A stretch of 51,571 nt of DNA from Vreelandella neptunia (lineage in GTDB: Bacteria > Pseudomonadota > Gammaproteobacteria > Pseudomonadales > Halomonadaceae). Made by a program: the position numbers and the translations under genes. The notes under the pieces were generated by a model that ran no database searches, was not told the DNA's origin, and was given only the letters and a program-made list of their open reading frames with translations. The DNA lies in assembly GCF_022489065.1 (NCBI RefSeq), contig NZ_JAKVTW010000023.1:1-51571 (forward strand), given 5' to 3'. Positions 17,901-26,566 of the stretch are shown here, one piece after another. Positions within the stretch are counted from its first letter, which is position 1; each line of letters opens with the position of its first letter.

Positions 17901-18527
17901 ATGGACGCCAAACACGACACACAGCTTTTTGACTGGGTAGCTCGTCTTGAGTTTCTCGATCAGCGAGAAGTGTTCAGGGACTCCGATATCAAGAGAGCGG
18001 TAGCTTTTTTTGAATGCACCCGCCAGCGTCAATTATCACCATGCGTATCCAGGTGGTTTGCTACGCTTTCGCTGGAAGTTGCCAATCACTCAGTAGCTAT
18101 GCTGCGCCTTAACGAGCCAGCCATGCCTCGGCTCATGCAGGAAGCCTGTTTCGTGGGAGGACTATTGCACGATATTGGTAAGACATATACTTATGACTCC
18201 AAAAGCAAGCCAAATGCCGCCTGGAAGCTGTGCAGCCATGACGTGTTTACGCTAGAGGCTTGTGCCTACGGGCTTACATACTTGGATGCACATGAACCCG
18301 ACATTGCGATGACACTTCGCCATTTGTGGACATGTGATTCGCCAGGCGCTCGTTACGGACAACCCGCAGCGATGACGTTGGCCCGTTATATTCGTGACAG
18401 GGATGGGCAAAGCGCGATGGCCGATAACCACCAGCGGGCTTTTCGCCGTCAAACTAGCAAGGGATTTGGCCGACTCGGACAAAACCTTTTTTGGCAGCCT
18501 CAACTACCTGCTGCCGCTTCTCATTGA
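17901..18527 (+). CDS. HD-domain protein, TraI_2-like, possibly N-terminally truncated
   Basis: About 208 residues. GGLLHDIGKTYTYD carries the HD pair of metal-dependent phosphohydrolases, and HLWTCDSPGARYG with the later RDRDGQSA recalls the TraI_2/MobH-type relaxase region of integrative conjugative elements. That second assignment is tentative. The frame is open back to a TTG at 17874, within the edge of the IS remnant, so the natural start may be lost. No other conjugation gene is seen nearby. Confidence 0.5.
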   Translation: MDAKHDTQLFDWVARLEFLDQREVFRDSDIKRAVAFFECTRQRQLSPCVSRWFATLSLEVANHSVAMLRLNEPAMPRLMQEACFVGGLLHDIGKTYTYDSKSKPNAAWKLCSHDVFTLEACAYGLTYLDAHEPDIAMTLRHLWTCDSPGARYGQPAAMTLARYIRDRDGQSAMADNHQRAFRRQTSKGFGRLGQNLFWQPQLPAAASH

Positions 18528-18608
18528 TGCACTCTTTTACTTTTCGAATTGAGTCGTCAGCTTTTGGTGTGGCGGTTCTATCAAAGCCAAAGCAAAAAGA
18601 AAAATTTT

Positions 18609-18839
18609 ATGACCATGCCAAGTGAACGCAAGCGTTCGGTCATCCAGACCCGAGAATTCTTGATCGAGCTAAACCGTAACACTGACTTTCCGGAAACCAT
18701 CCGCAGGCAAGCAAAGCAGCTATTAAGGCATTACCCGTCACAGATAGAGATGCTAGACGCTGGCCAACTGGAAGAGCACCTTACTGGTAGGACTATAATA
18801 TTGCAGTCTATTTTCAGCTCAGCTATTGAGGGACTTTAA
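18609..18839 (+). CDS. Small BPSL0761-family protein
   Basis: About 76 residues starting MTMPSERKRSVIQTREFL, followed by IRRQAKQLLRHYPS. This matches the conserved start and core of the BPSL0761 family, small proteins of unknown function often found in accessory regions. Upstream in-frame codons to 18549 have no family match, so the later ATG is used. The ribosome-binding site is weak. Confidence 0.65.
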   Translation: MTMPSERKRSVIQTREFLIELNRNTDFPETIRRQAKQLLRHYPSQIEMLDAGQLEEHLTGRTIILQSIFSSAIEGL

Positions 18840-18968
18840 ATTATAGCACTACTCAAGCAGGGGGTGACTTCGCGGGTAGCTAGAATATGTAAGATCATTC
18901 AAAATAATTCAATAGGAAAATCAAACATGAGCTATATCTTAAGGAATGGTCATTAAACGGAGGAAATA

Positions 18969-19451
18969 ATGGGAACAACGGAAGATACAGGCCAAGCAAT
19001 TTTCGCGTATCGTGCTTTCGATTTGCGAGACCATTTTCCTCAACCGTTAGAGACCTTTCGTGAAGCCCTGGAGTGTTTACAAAGCGATGTTGCCTATATG
19101 GCCGCAATGAGCGGAGAGATCATAGCGTACTTGCGGGGCGGAGGGTCGATAAAGATTCCTGATGACTTTTTCATTTATCGTTCAGACAATAGTATTGATC
19201 TCTTGGGCGAAGAAGAGAACGATGCTATTTGCCTAGCAGTGGAAGCTTGGCTCCTTGAAAGGTTGGCTCAAATTAGTGCTGATTTATCACCACCCGAACC
19301 ATCACGAATAAGGCCCTACAAGCTTGAGCTACTGCTCGACCAATGTGACGCGAATGCTGATGAAACAGATGACGTATGCGCTTGGCGTGATCTAACTGAA
19401 GTAGGACGGGAGCGACTTGATGAATGCAGTGCATCCAAAAAGCCATTATAA
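18969..19451 (+). CDS. Hypothetical acidic protein
   Basis: 160 residues, no family recognised. A strong GGAGG lies 6 bases before the ATG, which makes translation likely. The protein is acidic, without membrane segments or signal peptide, and has a middle part (GGGSIKIPDDFFIYRSDNSIDLLG) that looks like a compact folded domain. It is followed by two more small same-strand genes. Confidence 0.5.
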   Translation: MGTTEDTGQAIFAYRAFDLRDHFPQPLETFREALECLQSDVAYMAAMSGEIIAYLRGGGSIKIPDDFFIYRSDNSIDLLGEEENDAICLAVEAWLLERLAQISADLSPPEPSRIRPYKLELLLDQCDANADETDDVCAWRDLTEVGRERLDECSASKKPL

Positions 19452-19507
19452 ACAACGTCAGACATCTGACGAGCAAATTATATGTATATTAATTAAGGTC
19501 AGCAATC

Positions 19508-19708
19508 ATGATCAAATCACCTGAACAATGGCCAACAATACACCCACTGCCCTTCTTTGAAATAGAGCTATTAGCCAACCTCACGCCACAGTCTGCCCAC
19601 GCTGATGAAATAGCGTCTCTCTTACCCAAGGAAATTGAACATTGGAATAGCCCGGCTGAGGATAAATCTCCCTCAGGAGAAGCACGAGTAGATCCCCGTG
19701 AGACCTGA
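19508..19708 (+). CDS. Hypothetical small protein
   Basis: 66 residues beginning MIKSPEQWPTIHPLPFFEIELLA; AAGG lies about 8 bases upstream. No known family. It is hydrophilic after residue 40. Reported because of its good start site and its place between two other small same-strand genes. Confidence 0.4.
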   Translation: MIKSPEQWPTIHPLPFFEIELLANLTPQSAHADEIASLLPKEIEHWNSPAEDKSPSGEARVDPRET

Positions 19709-19828
19709 ACTTAAATATTAAGTGGCTGCATTTCCATCAGTCAAACGTGAATGGCAATGGAGCATATACCAGGAAATATACTTATAACATTGGGATGATT
19801 CATAAATAAACTGTTGGAGATATCACTG

Positions 19829-20041
19829 ATGGCAACAAAAGACTTTGATCACGAAGCCAAAGTAGCGCCTCGTCCTCTTCGTAGCACCTCTCCTTTCGGT
19901 GAAACGGTTATTTTGGGCAAAACTACAGAACCTAAGAAAGAGCAAAATATTGAAGAGTTGCTACAAGCACGGCGTAGGGCACATCAGCGTGCTCGCGATG
20001 TTATTTTCGAACATAGAAAAGAGCTACTAAACAAAAAATAA
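19829..20041 (+). CDS. Hypothetical small basic protein
   Basis: About 70 residues starting MATKDFDHEAKVA. GGAG sits 9 bases before this ATG, which is preferred to the upstream in-frame start. The C-terminal half is a charged predicted helix (ELLQARRRAHQRARDVIFEHRK, described here in part), the kind of tail seen in nucleic-acid-binding or partner-binding small proteins. No family recognised. Confidence 0.45.
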   Translation: MATKDFDHEAKVAPRPLRSTSPFGETVILGKTTEPKKEQNIEELLQARRRAHQRARDVIFEHRKELLNKK

Positions 20042-20656
20042 TATGCATTTGAAATTAGCAGAAAAGCTCAGAATCGAGGGCTAGACCATCAATCAATGGC
20101 ACCTTTCAGTCATTGATGCCGACAGATGGTAGACATATGCACGACAGCCCTTTTGAGCCTCCTTCGGAGGCAACATCGACCCCATTATGAAACACATTTC
20201 GTTAGCAACAGTTTAGGAGTGACATAAAGAAGTCTCTGTTTAAGATAGTTACTTATCGAGTGCTAATTAAAAAAAATTAGCAGGCATCGAAAAACAAGAG
20301 CTTATTGCTATAACCCTAGCGAAAATCGACGAGATTCTCCTGTTCGAGAGGCATTTACCAGACATCCGCCAATGGGTGAGCATGGCCCAGACACACATGG
20401 CCGAGGCGGAGACATCAAACAAGCCTCTATGGCCAGTCTATAGAAAATTGGCTAAAAACCCAGATTAAGCTCTATCAAACGCTAATTGAGGCACTTAGGA
20501 TCCAACCGGCAAGGAGTTGTTGATTTTCTTCTTGGGCCCAATTCTATAAGATCCTCAGCAGTACGAGGGCCTCTCTGTTAAGAGTTGTTTAATGGTGTCG
20601 TTTTTAAATTTCAGCGCTACGAGAATGATTCTCGAAATCCATGGCTATGGAGTAAT
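20042..20656. other. 615-base gap with a small decayed coding stretch
   Basis: No intact gene. The only protein-like stretch is at 20271-20468 on the plus strand, listed separately. The rest shows no convincing start site, RNA gene or repeat. Confidence 0.5.
20271..20468 (+). pseudogene. Probable remnant of a small gene
   Basis: An open stretch of 65 codons reads like a helical protein (LIAITLAKIDEILLF, then HLPDIRQWVSMAQTHMAEAE) but has no start codon. A run of eight A's just upstream would join it to the frame that follows AGGAG at 20215 if one A were added. A frameshift in the poly-A tract, or loss of the start, would explain this. Family unknown. Confidence 0.3.
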
Positions 20657-21400
20657 TCAAGCCAATCCAACTTTCCGTTGGGCGTCAAGATAGCCTCGAA
20701 GAGAGCGCAAAGCCGATAAGCCACCGCGATTCATAAGCTCCATGGGAGAGAGACCACCAAAAGGGGCATTATCAATCAAGTGATGAAGCCACCGTTGTCG
20801 GCCTTCTTCTTGAGGAAATAGCAATGTTAACGACCGGTAGATACCTAGGAGGTTAGATGCACGTTCAAGCTGCTCAGCCGTTAAGCTTGCCTGTAATGGC
20901 GTAGCTGTCCACTTTCGATAACTATCAATATTAATTTCTAGAAGCGCTGCCATGTCTGTATCTGACAACCTCCATTCTTGGGCAATAGTTGGAAATGTGT
21001 GCATCACTGCGACACCTGTTTCCTCACTATTATGCGCTGCAATACGATCAGGACGGCGATGCTGACGCCATTCAAGCCAGTCGATCTCATAAGCCAATGG
21101 GCCATCCTCGTTTTCAACCACTGGACATCCGGCACCCGTGAGATAACGTACAAAACCGTCTTGTAGCCTTATTGGTACCTCACGAATTCTAATATAGCGA
21201 GTGCCCGTCGGGGCAATGTGTGTCGGAACCTCTCCTGGGCTCACGGCATTGTTAGGCTCCAAGAAATCGGCTTCCCAGTGCTCACTGTCCACCGGCTCAA
21301 ACGGCTTATCGTAATACTGAACAGATCCTTTTAAACGCTCAAGAGGACTTTTAGCATTGCCTGCGACAGTAGGTCTTTGCGGATCGTATTTTTGCGACAT
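20657..21400 (-). CDS. Xre/MbcA/ParS-type toxin-binding domain protein
   Basis: 247 residues. The last ~65 (LLGIYRSLTLLFP through APFGGLSPMELMNRGGLSALRSLRGYLDA, seen as short motifs) match the antitoxin toxin-binding domain of Xre-RES and ParS/MbcA systems (DUF2384). The first ~130 residues are not recognised. A preceding region (WRLSDTDMAALLEINIDSYRKW) fits a helix-turn-helix. GGAGGAG lies 9 bases before the ATG. No RES-type toxin gene is adjacent on either side, so it is a solitary member or acts with something else. Confidence 0.7.
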   Translation of the reverse strand: MSQKYDPQRPTVAGNAKSPLERLKGSVQYYDKPFEPVDSEHWEADFLEPNNAVSPGEVPTHIAPTGTRYIRIREVPIRLQDGFVRYLTGAGCPVVENEDGPLAYEIDWLEWRQHRRPDRIAAHNSEETGVAVMHTFPTIAQEWRLSDTDMAALLEINIDSYRKWTATPLQASLTAEQLERASNLLGIYRSLTLLFPQEEGRQRWLHHLIDNAPFGGLSPMELMNRGGLSALRSLRGYLDAQRKVGLA

Positions 21401-21688
21401 AGTGATTTTCTCCTCCCAACAAACCTACCAACTTATCCTCAAAACGCTTACGCGGTTTCTTGAGGGTAGATGGTCTGGCATTACTCTTCGGCAGTGGCAT
21501 GTTAACGGTGCTGAGACAGCATAGGCCCACAATGTGATCCTAAGGATATCAACAGCAAAAAAACTACCTATTTTCAAAGAGCAATCTATAAAACATACAT
21601 CATGGCGCTTCACGTAGTACCGGGCGCTTGGCCACATTCTCGACTATGGAGAGCCATGTAAGCCAGCATATGCTTCAAGGAGAAAGCC

Positions 21689-22167
21689 ACGAATCGCTAC
21701 TTGGCCGGTGCCATCGGCGGCCTGCTCGCCACCATTCCCATGACCCTTGCCATGGAGGCACTCTATCGGCGACTCCAACGAGAAGAGCGCTACCCGTTGC
21801 TGCCGCGTGAGATCACCCAGAACCTTCTGCAAAAGGTGGAGGCGGATGCGCTGTTGGACGAAGAGCAGCGCGTCGAGCTAAGCCTTGTCAGCCACTTTGG
21901 CTATGGTGCCTTCGCCGGGTCGCTATACCCCTCCACACGCCAACGAGTCGCACATCCTTTGGTCTACGGCAGCGGCTACGGGGTGGCGATTTGTGCAGCG
22001 AGCTATTTCAGCTGGATTCCGGTGCTGCAAACCCTCCCGCCGCCCCACCGTCAGCCAGCCAATCGCCCCGGCTAATGATTCCCGTTCATCTGGTGTTGGG
22101 GGCCGGCACTGTATGGATCGGAGAATGTCTGGCGAACCGACGTGACGCCTCCCTCGACAACGGCTGA
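21689..22167 (+). pseudogene. Frameshifted small membrane protein gene
   Basis: Reads NRYLAGAIGGLLATIPMTLAME, then a soluble stretch, then a second membrane segment. The place where ATG is expected (7 bases after AAGGAG) is ACG at 21689. After codon 22070-22072 the frame hits TAA, but a neighbouring frame continues with LMIPVHLVLGAGTVWIGECLAN up to 22167. That is what the end of such a protein should look like. A single base lost near 22066-22072 plus a changed start codon would explain both. The family is one of the small uncharacterised inner-membrane proteins. Confidence 0.55.
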
Positions 22168-22391
22168 ATTAGCCACGCACCACTTGCAGGCTCGGGACGC
22201 GATGGCCCAGAGTCTCCTGAGTCCGCTCGCTGTACCAGATGATCAAGACGATCACTCCTGACTCGTAGGTCTCGGAGTAGTGGCCTTTCTCGTAGACCCT
22301 CGAGCTGATGCTGCGCTGTTTCTCCTTGACTAGCCGCTACGTGTATCGCACTTTTCGACGCTGGAGCGATTAAGATGTCGAAGTGCAGACG

Positions 22392-22487
22392 TTATTTTTC
22401 GATGACTTGCCGCATCGCATTGCGCCCAGGTTCTTCCGTTGCCATGTCAACGAGCTTGGCAAAATCCCTAGGCTCAATCCTGTCCAT
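22392..22487 (-). pseudogene. AbiEii-type toxin, truncated at codon 32
   Basis: The gene starts 14 bases inside the end of the abiEi gene, the normal AbiEi-AbiEii overlap. It reads MDRIEPRDFAKLVDMA and ends at VIEK followed by TAA. This equals the conserved start of AbiEii nucleotidyltransferase toxins, where a Glu codon is expected after VIEK. The same frame continues briefly with LHFDILIA, like the family, and then diverges. The nucleotidyltransferase active site is absent, so the toxin is dead. Confidence 0.65.
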
Positions 22488-23013
22488 TGATCACCTCAAC
22501 ATCAACTAGATACGTATTGCGCCCCACTCGTTTAAAATCTGCCCAGGCAGCCTCAGGCGTCGCCATCTTGAGCGGCCGCCCAATGTCACGCATGCGCGGT
22601 AGCAGCTCGATGATGGGCCTGCTCGTATGCGTGAATTCAATGGTTCCATAAGGAGTGCGGTGCATCCCTTTGCGGCCTGTTGTCATAATGGTTAGGCGAT
22701 CGACGGGGATTTGTGAGATGGCCCCATACTCTGACAGGGCTGACTCTAGCGAGACGTAGCTGTACTCCCCTCGGCGCATGGCCCGAGCTATTCGTTCCAG
22801 CCGATAGGAGTCGGGAGTACGCGAAAGGGAGTAGCAATAGATTCCCCGGGCTACGCCTTCGAGAATGCCATGCTTACGCAGTCGGTTGATCCCTTCCTGA
22901 AAGGTTTTTGGGCTGTCTTCATGAAAGATCTTTGCCAGGTCACTTCGCGTGAATACGCTTCGCCCGATTTTGTCCCAGCTGTCCAGTCGCTGCCGAGCCG
23001 TCATCTGATTCAT
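22474..23013 (-). CDS. abiEi: AbiEi-type antitoxin
   Basis: 179 residues. The N-terminal winged helix (VFTRSDLAKIF, then GINRLRKHGILEGVARGIYCY) and the later YSYVSLESALSEYGAISQIPVDRLTIMTTGR region, seen as motif pieces, are those of AbiEi antitoxins of type IV toxin-antitoxin systems. AbiEi represses its own promoter and neutralises AbiEii. The antitoxin frame is intact while the toxin partner immediately downstream is truncated. Confidence 0.75.
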   Translation of the reverse strand: MNQMTARQRLDSWDKIGRSVFTRSDLAKIFHEDSPKTFQEGINRLRKHGILEGVARGIYCYSLSRTPDSYRLERIARAMRRGEYSYVSLESALSEYGAISQIPVDRLTIMTTGRKGMHRTPYGTIEFTHTSRPIIELLPRMRDIGRPLKMATPEAAWADFKRVGRNTYLVDVEVINGQD

Positions 23014-23016
23014 AAG

Positions 23017-23054
23017 TGTACATTTAGACTATATATTTATAGTCTAAGCGTACA
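23017..23054. promoter_or_regulatory. Operator-like inverted repeat upstream of abiEi
   Basis: Exact 10-base arms TTAGACTATA and TATAGTCTAA, extended outward by TGTAC/GTACA with mismatches, lie immediately before the abiEi start. AbiEi proteins autoregulate by binding inverted repeats at their promoter, so this is very probably the AbiEi binding site. Confidence 0.65.
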
Positions 23055-23846
23055 GAAGTGCGCGCGCAAAGGCTGACCAAGATTCCTAAACTACCGACAT
23101 CTAGCGATTGCTCTAATCCGCCACCGAGAGAGCGTTTCACACCAACCTCTCAGGCCGGATGTTTAGAGCCCAGTGCAACAATGATTACTAAAGCGAGCGC
23201 CTTAAGAACCTGGATATAACGTAGGATACAGCGACTCCCAATGACTTCAGAAACACGACCTCCCGTAGGTATGGTGTCGTGAGGCAAGCAGCAATGGCGA
23301 TTAGCCTGTGCAATTGGAGAGGCGACCAAATAGGGGTAAGAAGGTTCTGCCCCATAAATATAATAAGAAGGAAAAGAGGTGGTTGTAGGAACGCGAAGCA
23401 GAGGGCTCTGCTGGGGGCTGTTTTTCTCTCCGGCTTGCTAGCGATGGTTTTTCTGGCTTGGCTAATGACTTTTGAGTGATGGCTGGTCAAGCCTGTTGTT
23501 TATTCGGATGTAGCCAGCTTAATGGGGTATCAAGTTGACGCGTTCTTATTACTGGTATGGGCAGTTCTACTTTGACCTGGCTTCCAGCTATTTGGTAGTA
23601 AACCTCGCCACAACACATCCGATACAGCTTGTATCGAGGTAAAGTATTTTTAGCAACATCGACGCCAGTGAAGGCAAGGCCTCATAGAGTTATTGCGGCT
23701 GCCCCATCACCCATGACATGCCCCCTTGCTGCGGGAAGCTTTTTTTCACAAACCTATCCCGTTAAGGACAGAGACCCCATTACCTTGTTTGATCTATTGA
23801 AGCGTGCCGATCATTATTTTGCCAATATTCCTTATCGTTCTACTCA
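23055..23846. other. 792-base stretch without a convincing gene
   Basis: Several short frames exist on both strands but none has both a good start site and protein-like composition. A short plus-strand stretch ending at 23479 (LLGAVFLSGLLAMVFLAW) looks like a lone membrane helix and may be debris of a lost gene. No RNA gene or repeat array is seen. Confidence 0.5.
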
Positions 23847-24272
23847 TTACCCATGCAAGATTTCTTGAACCTCATCAAGAGCGGCGTCGATAACGAGATC
23901 AGGATTTGTAGCTATCAGATTCTGAGGTTTTAGCCCGCCAAGATAGCTATTTGCCGACTGGAACCAAAAGGCCATTCCCCACCCGCTTTTATCTTCTTTA
24001 AAGATATCGATGATTTTCGAGATGACGCGGTACGGTCGGTAGCCAGCAGCTTTCTCAAGCCCAAACGCAGGATAGTATTCGGTACCATGCTCGTTGATCG
24101 TAAAAATATCACCTTGTTGTTTCCACTGCGCAGGATGAGCACAGTCACTACGTGAGCTGACGCCCGGCAACTGCAATATTTCATCGACAGTTAACCAATC
24201 GCCGCTTTCCATCACGGCTCGACGCGCTCTTGCTTCCATCTCTGCTTCACGCAAACTAGTTGGTGTGGTCAT
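23847..24272 (-). CDS. ParS/DUF2384-like protein, second copy type
   Basis: About 141 residues from ATG 24272; the frame is open to a TTG at 24332, and neither start has a strong ribosome-binding site. SGDWLTVDEILQLPGVSSR and the segment GDIFTINEHGTEYYPAFGL resemble a small DNA-binding or partner-binding module. The tail (WGMAFWFQSANSYLGGLKPQNLI, then VIDAALDEV) has the shape of the ParS/MbcA toxin-binding domain. It follows qatD on the same strand after about 270 bases. No toxin gene is adjacent. Confidence 0.5.
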   Translation of the reverse strand: MTTPTSLREAEMEARARRAVMESGDWLTVDEILQLPGVSSRSDCAHPAQWKQQGDIFTINEHGTEYYPAFGLEKAAGYRPYRVISKIIDIFKEDKSGWGMAFWFQSANSYLGGLKPQNLIATNPDLVIDAALDEVQEILHG

Positions 24273-24542
24273 ATGCTTAGGCACCCTTATCTTGGGTATA
24301 TGTTCTGGTCCATTATTCTGGGAATTTTGCAAATAAGCTAGCCATCGCGTAATTGACAGTCGTGGTAATCGAGGCTAACCATGCACAAGCGGCCGATGAT
24401 GGAGAACGACTAACGCTATACTGAGTTCAAGCTACTCGTGAGAAAGTGATGGCTAACGGCAACCATCGCACGCTCACTTGACAAAAAGAGACCACCAGTT
24501 ACACAACCACTCATCTTAAGGGTTATAGCTGCAACTTATCTA

Positions 24543-25304
24543 TTAAATGAGACTTGCCGCCGCCGTAGTACGGCCCATCTGATCAAGCAATACTTTGGCA
24601 TTGCTAATCAATTGATATTGAACATCTATCAATGGCATTGCCCAAGCTTTGCTGAGCAGGCTGGCCGTGATTTCGAAATCCCATGGCATCACGGGTTGGT
24701 CATCTAACTGTGCAAAGGGACCATCACTTTCAGGAACGACCTTTTCCTTCGGAAGCTTTTTGGCCAATGCCTTCCCGGCCGCAGAATTGAAAGCTGCTGG
24801 GCCAATGCTGAACCAGCAGCCTTGCGCAGAGGCGGCTTTAAGCTCCGAAACCGTTCCGGTGAACCAATGAAAAACCGGGATACCGTGGTCAGGGAATTCT
24901 CTAAGTAGCGTTAACACGTCTGGAACCGCTTGCCTCGAATGGATACTGAGCGCACGCCCACCCACGTCATGGCATCGCTTCACGGCAGTAGCAAAAACTT
25001 GCTTCTGCTTTAGGTAGCTAGAGGCATACCTCTTGGAGCCATCCAAACCGACCTCACCGACAGCATTGGCACTATCAATCAGCTCTATGAGAATATCCAA
25101 CTCCTGAAAACGATCGCCAGCGATCTCAGGGTGCAGGCCGGGGCTGATCAACATTGACTCGTGATGACCGAGCACCGAACTCGTTGCCTGGAAGGCTTTC
25201 GGGCTCGTAGTTACTAGCCAAGTGAATACGTTGCGGCGTAGTGCCTCAGCATGCACTGCCCTTGCTTTGGGATAGAGATCCACGTGGCAATGGAAATCAA
25301 TCAA
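24543..25304 (-). CDS. qatD: QatD, TatD-family nuclease of the Qat defence system
   Basis: 253 residues of the TatD metal-dependent DNase family. Visible metal-site residues are His5 and His7 (FHCHVD), Glu84 (GEVGLDG), His122 (SIHSRQA), His146 (VFHWFTG) and Asp194 (PESDGP). It overlaps qatC by 4 bases. In the QatABCD anti-phage system QatD is the nuclease, and the other components are needed for defence. Assignment rests on the family plus the exact four-gene order. Confidence 0.9.
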   Translation of the reverse strand: MIDFHCHVDLYPKARAVHAEALRRNVFTWLVTTSPKAFQATSSVLGHHESMLISPGLHPEIAGDRFQELDILIELIDSANAVGEVGLDGSKRYASSYLKQKQVFATAVKRCHDVGGRALSIHSRQAVPDVLTLLREFPDHGIPVFHWFTGTVSELKAASAQGCWFSIGPAAFNSAAGKALAKKLPKEKVVPESDGPFAQLDDQPVMPWDFEITASLLSKAWAMPLIDVQYQLISNAKVLLDQMGRTTAAASLI

Positions 25305-26566
25305 AGCAATTGATCCTGAACAAGGACGGCTTCCAATTCAGCAAGCCCTTGCTGAAGGACTCGGCGATAGTCCGGGCGTTCCGCAATTGATGCAAAGGCT
25401 AGTGTACCCCCCAGGAATAGATCCAGCCCTCTCTGCTTGGTATCAAGCACAGCCAGAGCTACTGCCATAGGGTCATCGGGGCCACTTGATTTATCGCTGC
25501 CGACTACTGATGAAAAACGATAGTTGGTGGTATCGGACTCTGGTTCCCAGGCCAAAAAGGCAGAGCGACGAATCAGGCAAGGTACACAACGACCACAGTG
25601 CTGACGATTATAAGTCCTAAAGCGCCCACAGCTTGTAGAATTTGAAGCCAACGCTCTCAACCTCTCTTGATCGAGGCAACCTCGCATCATCTCGCCTTTA
25701 GTTTGCAATCGGTAAGGCAATACCAGCTCCACAGATATCCCAAGCTCATCAAGCACACGCTGGAGCTTACCAATGAAGAGCGGGTGAGTTGTGCGTGTAC
25801 TCAGGCTCGATACCCTTCCGGGAACCAATGGAGGATTAATGCAGATAAAGCCATTTTCAGGAATGTAGATCTGCGGCTGTGGCAAATTTATCTTTGTAGA
25901 AGCGAGCACTGCAAACGCGTAGAAGGCCAAGGACCGTGCACGAGTCGACGATTCACGTACACCGTTGAAATTTATACCGTGACTCCACTGGTAATGAGAG
26001 CCTCTGCCTGCCAACAATTCAGCATAGTGTCGCTGCAGCCCCGAATCTTTATGCGCAAGCTGGGAAACGAACAAAGGCCGCTTTTCTTCAGTCACTAAAT
26101 TGATACCGCCGATCAGGCTATCTAGACCGCCTGATAGCAAAGAAACGCAGTCGTTCTGGAGGTATTCGCCATCTCCCTGAGGGGGCTTAGCCCCTGCATC
26201 ATTAAAAATCAAGATCCAGTAGTCGCCAGTCAAAATCTTTAGCATTTCCTCAAGGTGGTTCTTCAGGGGTTCCCATCGCAGTGGTTCACAAAGCCCTACT
26301 GTGAGTTGGATCTTACGCGTCCATCCGTCTGCACTGGTGCTTCTGGGGCTGGCCAAGTCAGCACTACAGACCGCTAAGCAAAACTGTACAAAGTCCCAAA
26401 CTGCCGGTGATGGCCGGAACCCGGCTCGTTTCAGCTTTCCATGCCAACGGTTGGCAATTGCGCCAACATCATTGCGTTTGGCTCCTTTAAAATACGAGAA
26501 AACTCTCTCACCTGCTTGCAGCTGCTGCGGTATTCGATCCACGGTGGAGCATAAAATCTTGTTCAT
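25301..26566 (-). CDS. qatC: QatC, QueC-like protein of the Qat system
   Basis: 421 residues. SGGLDS at 145-150 is the PP-loop ATP-binding motif shared with QueC (7-cyano-7-deazaguanine synthase), and HCGRCVPCLIRR near the C-terminus is the zinc-binding cysteine cluster of the same family. The N-terminal ~135 residues are an extra domain not found in QueC. It overlaps qatB by 4 bases upstream and qatD by 4 bases downstream. The enzymatic product in Qat is not established to my knowledge. Confidence 0.9.
   Translation of the reverse strand: MNKILCSTVDRIPQQLQAGERVFSYFKGAKRNDVGAIANRWHGKLKRAGFRPSPAVWDFVQFCLAVCSADLASPRSTSADGWTRKIQLTVGLCEPLRWEPLKNHLEEMLKILTGDYWILIFNDAGAKPPQGDGEYLQNDCVSLLSGGLDSLIGGINLVTEEKRPLFVSQLAHKDSGLQRHYAELLAGRGSHYQWSHGINFNGVRESSTRARSLAFYAFAVLASTKINLPQPQIYIPENGFICINPPLVPGRVSSLSTRTTHPLFIGKLQRVLDELGISVELVLPYRLQTKGEMMRGCLDQERLRALASNSTSCGRFRTYNRQHCGRCVPCLIRRSAFLAWEPESDTTNYRFSSVVGSDKSSGPDDPMAVALAVLDTKQRGLDLFLGGTLAFASIAERPDYRRVLQQGLAELEAVLVQDQLL

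Noticed and set aside
23188..23868. Several short frames on both strands (for example 23188-23490 minus, 23629-23868 plus)
   Set aside because: Overlapping, without good start sites, and without protein-like composition apart from one membrane-helix-like stretch. Not enough to call a gene.
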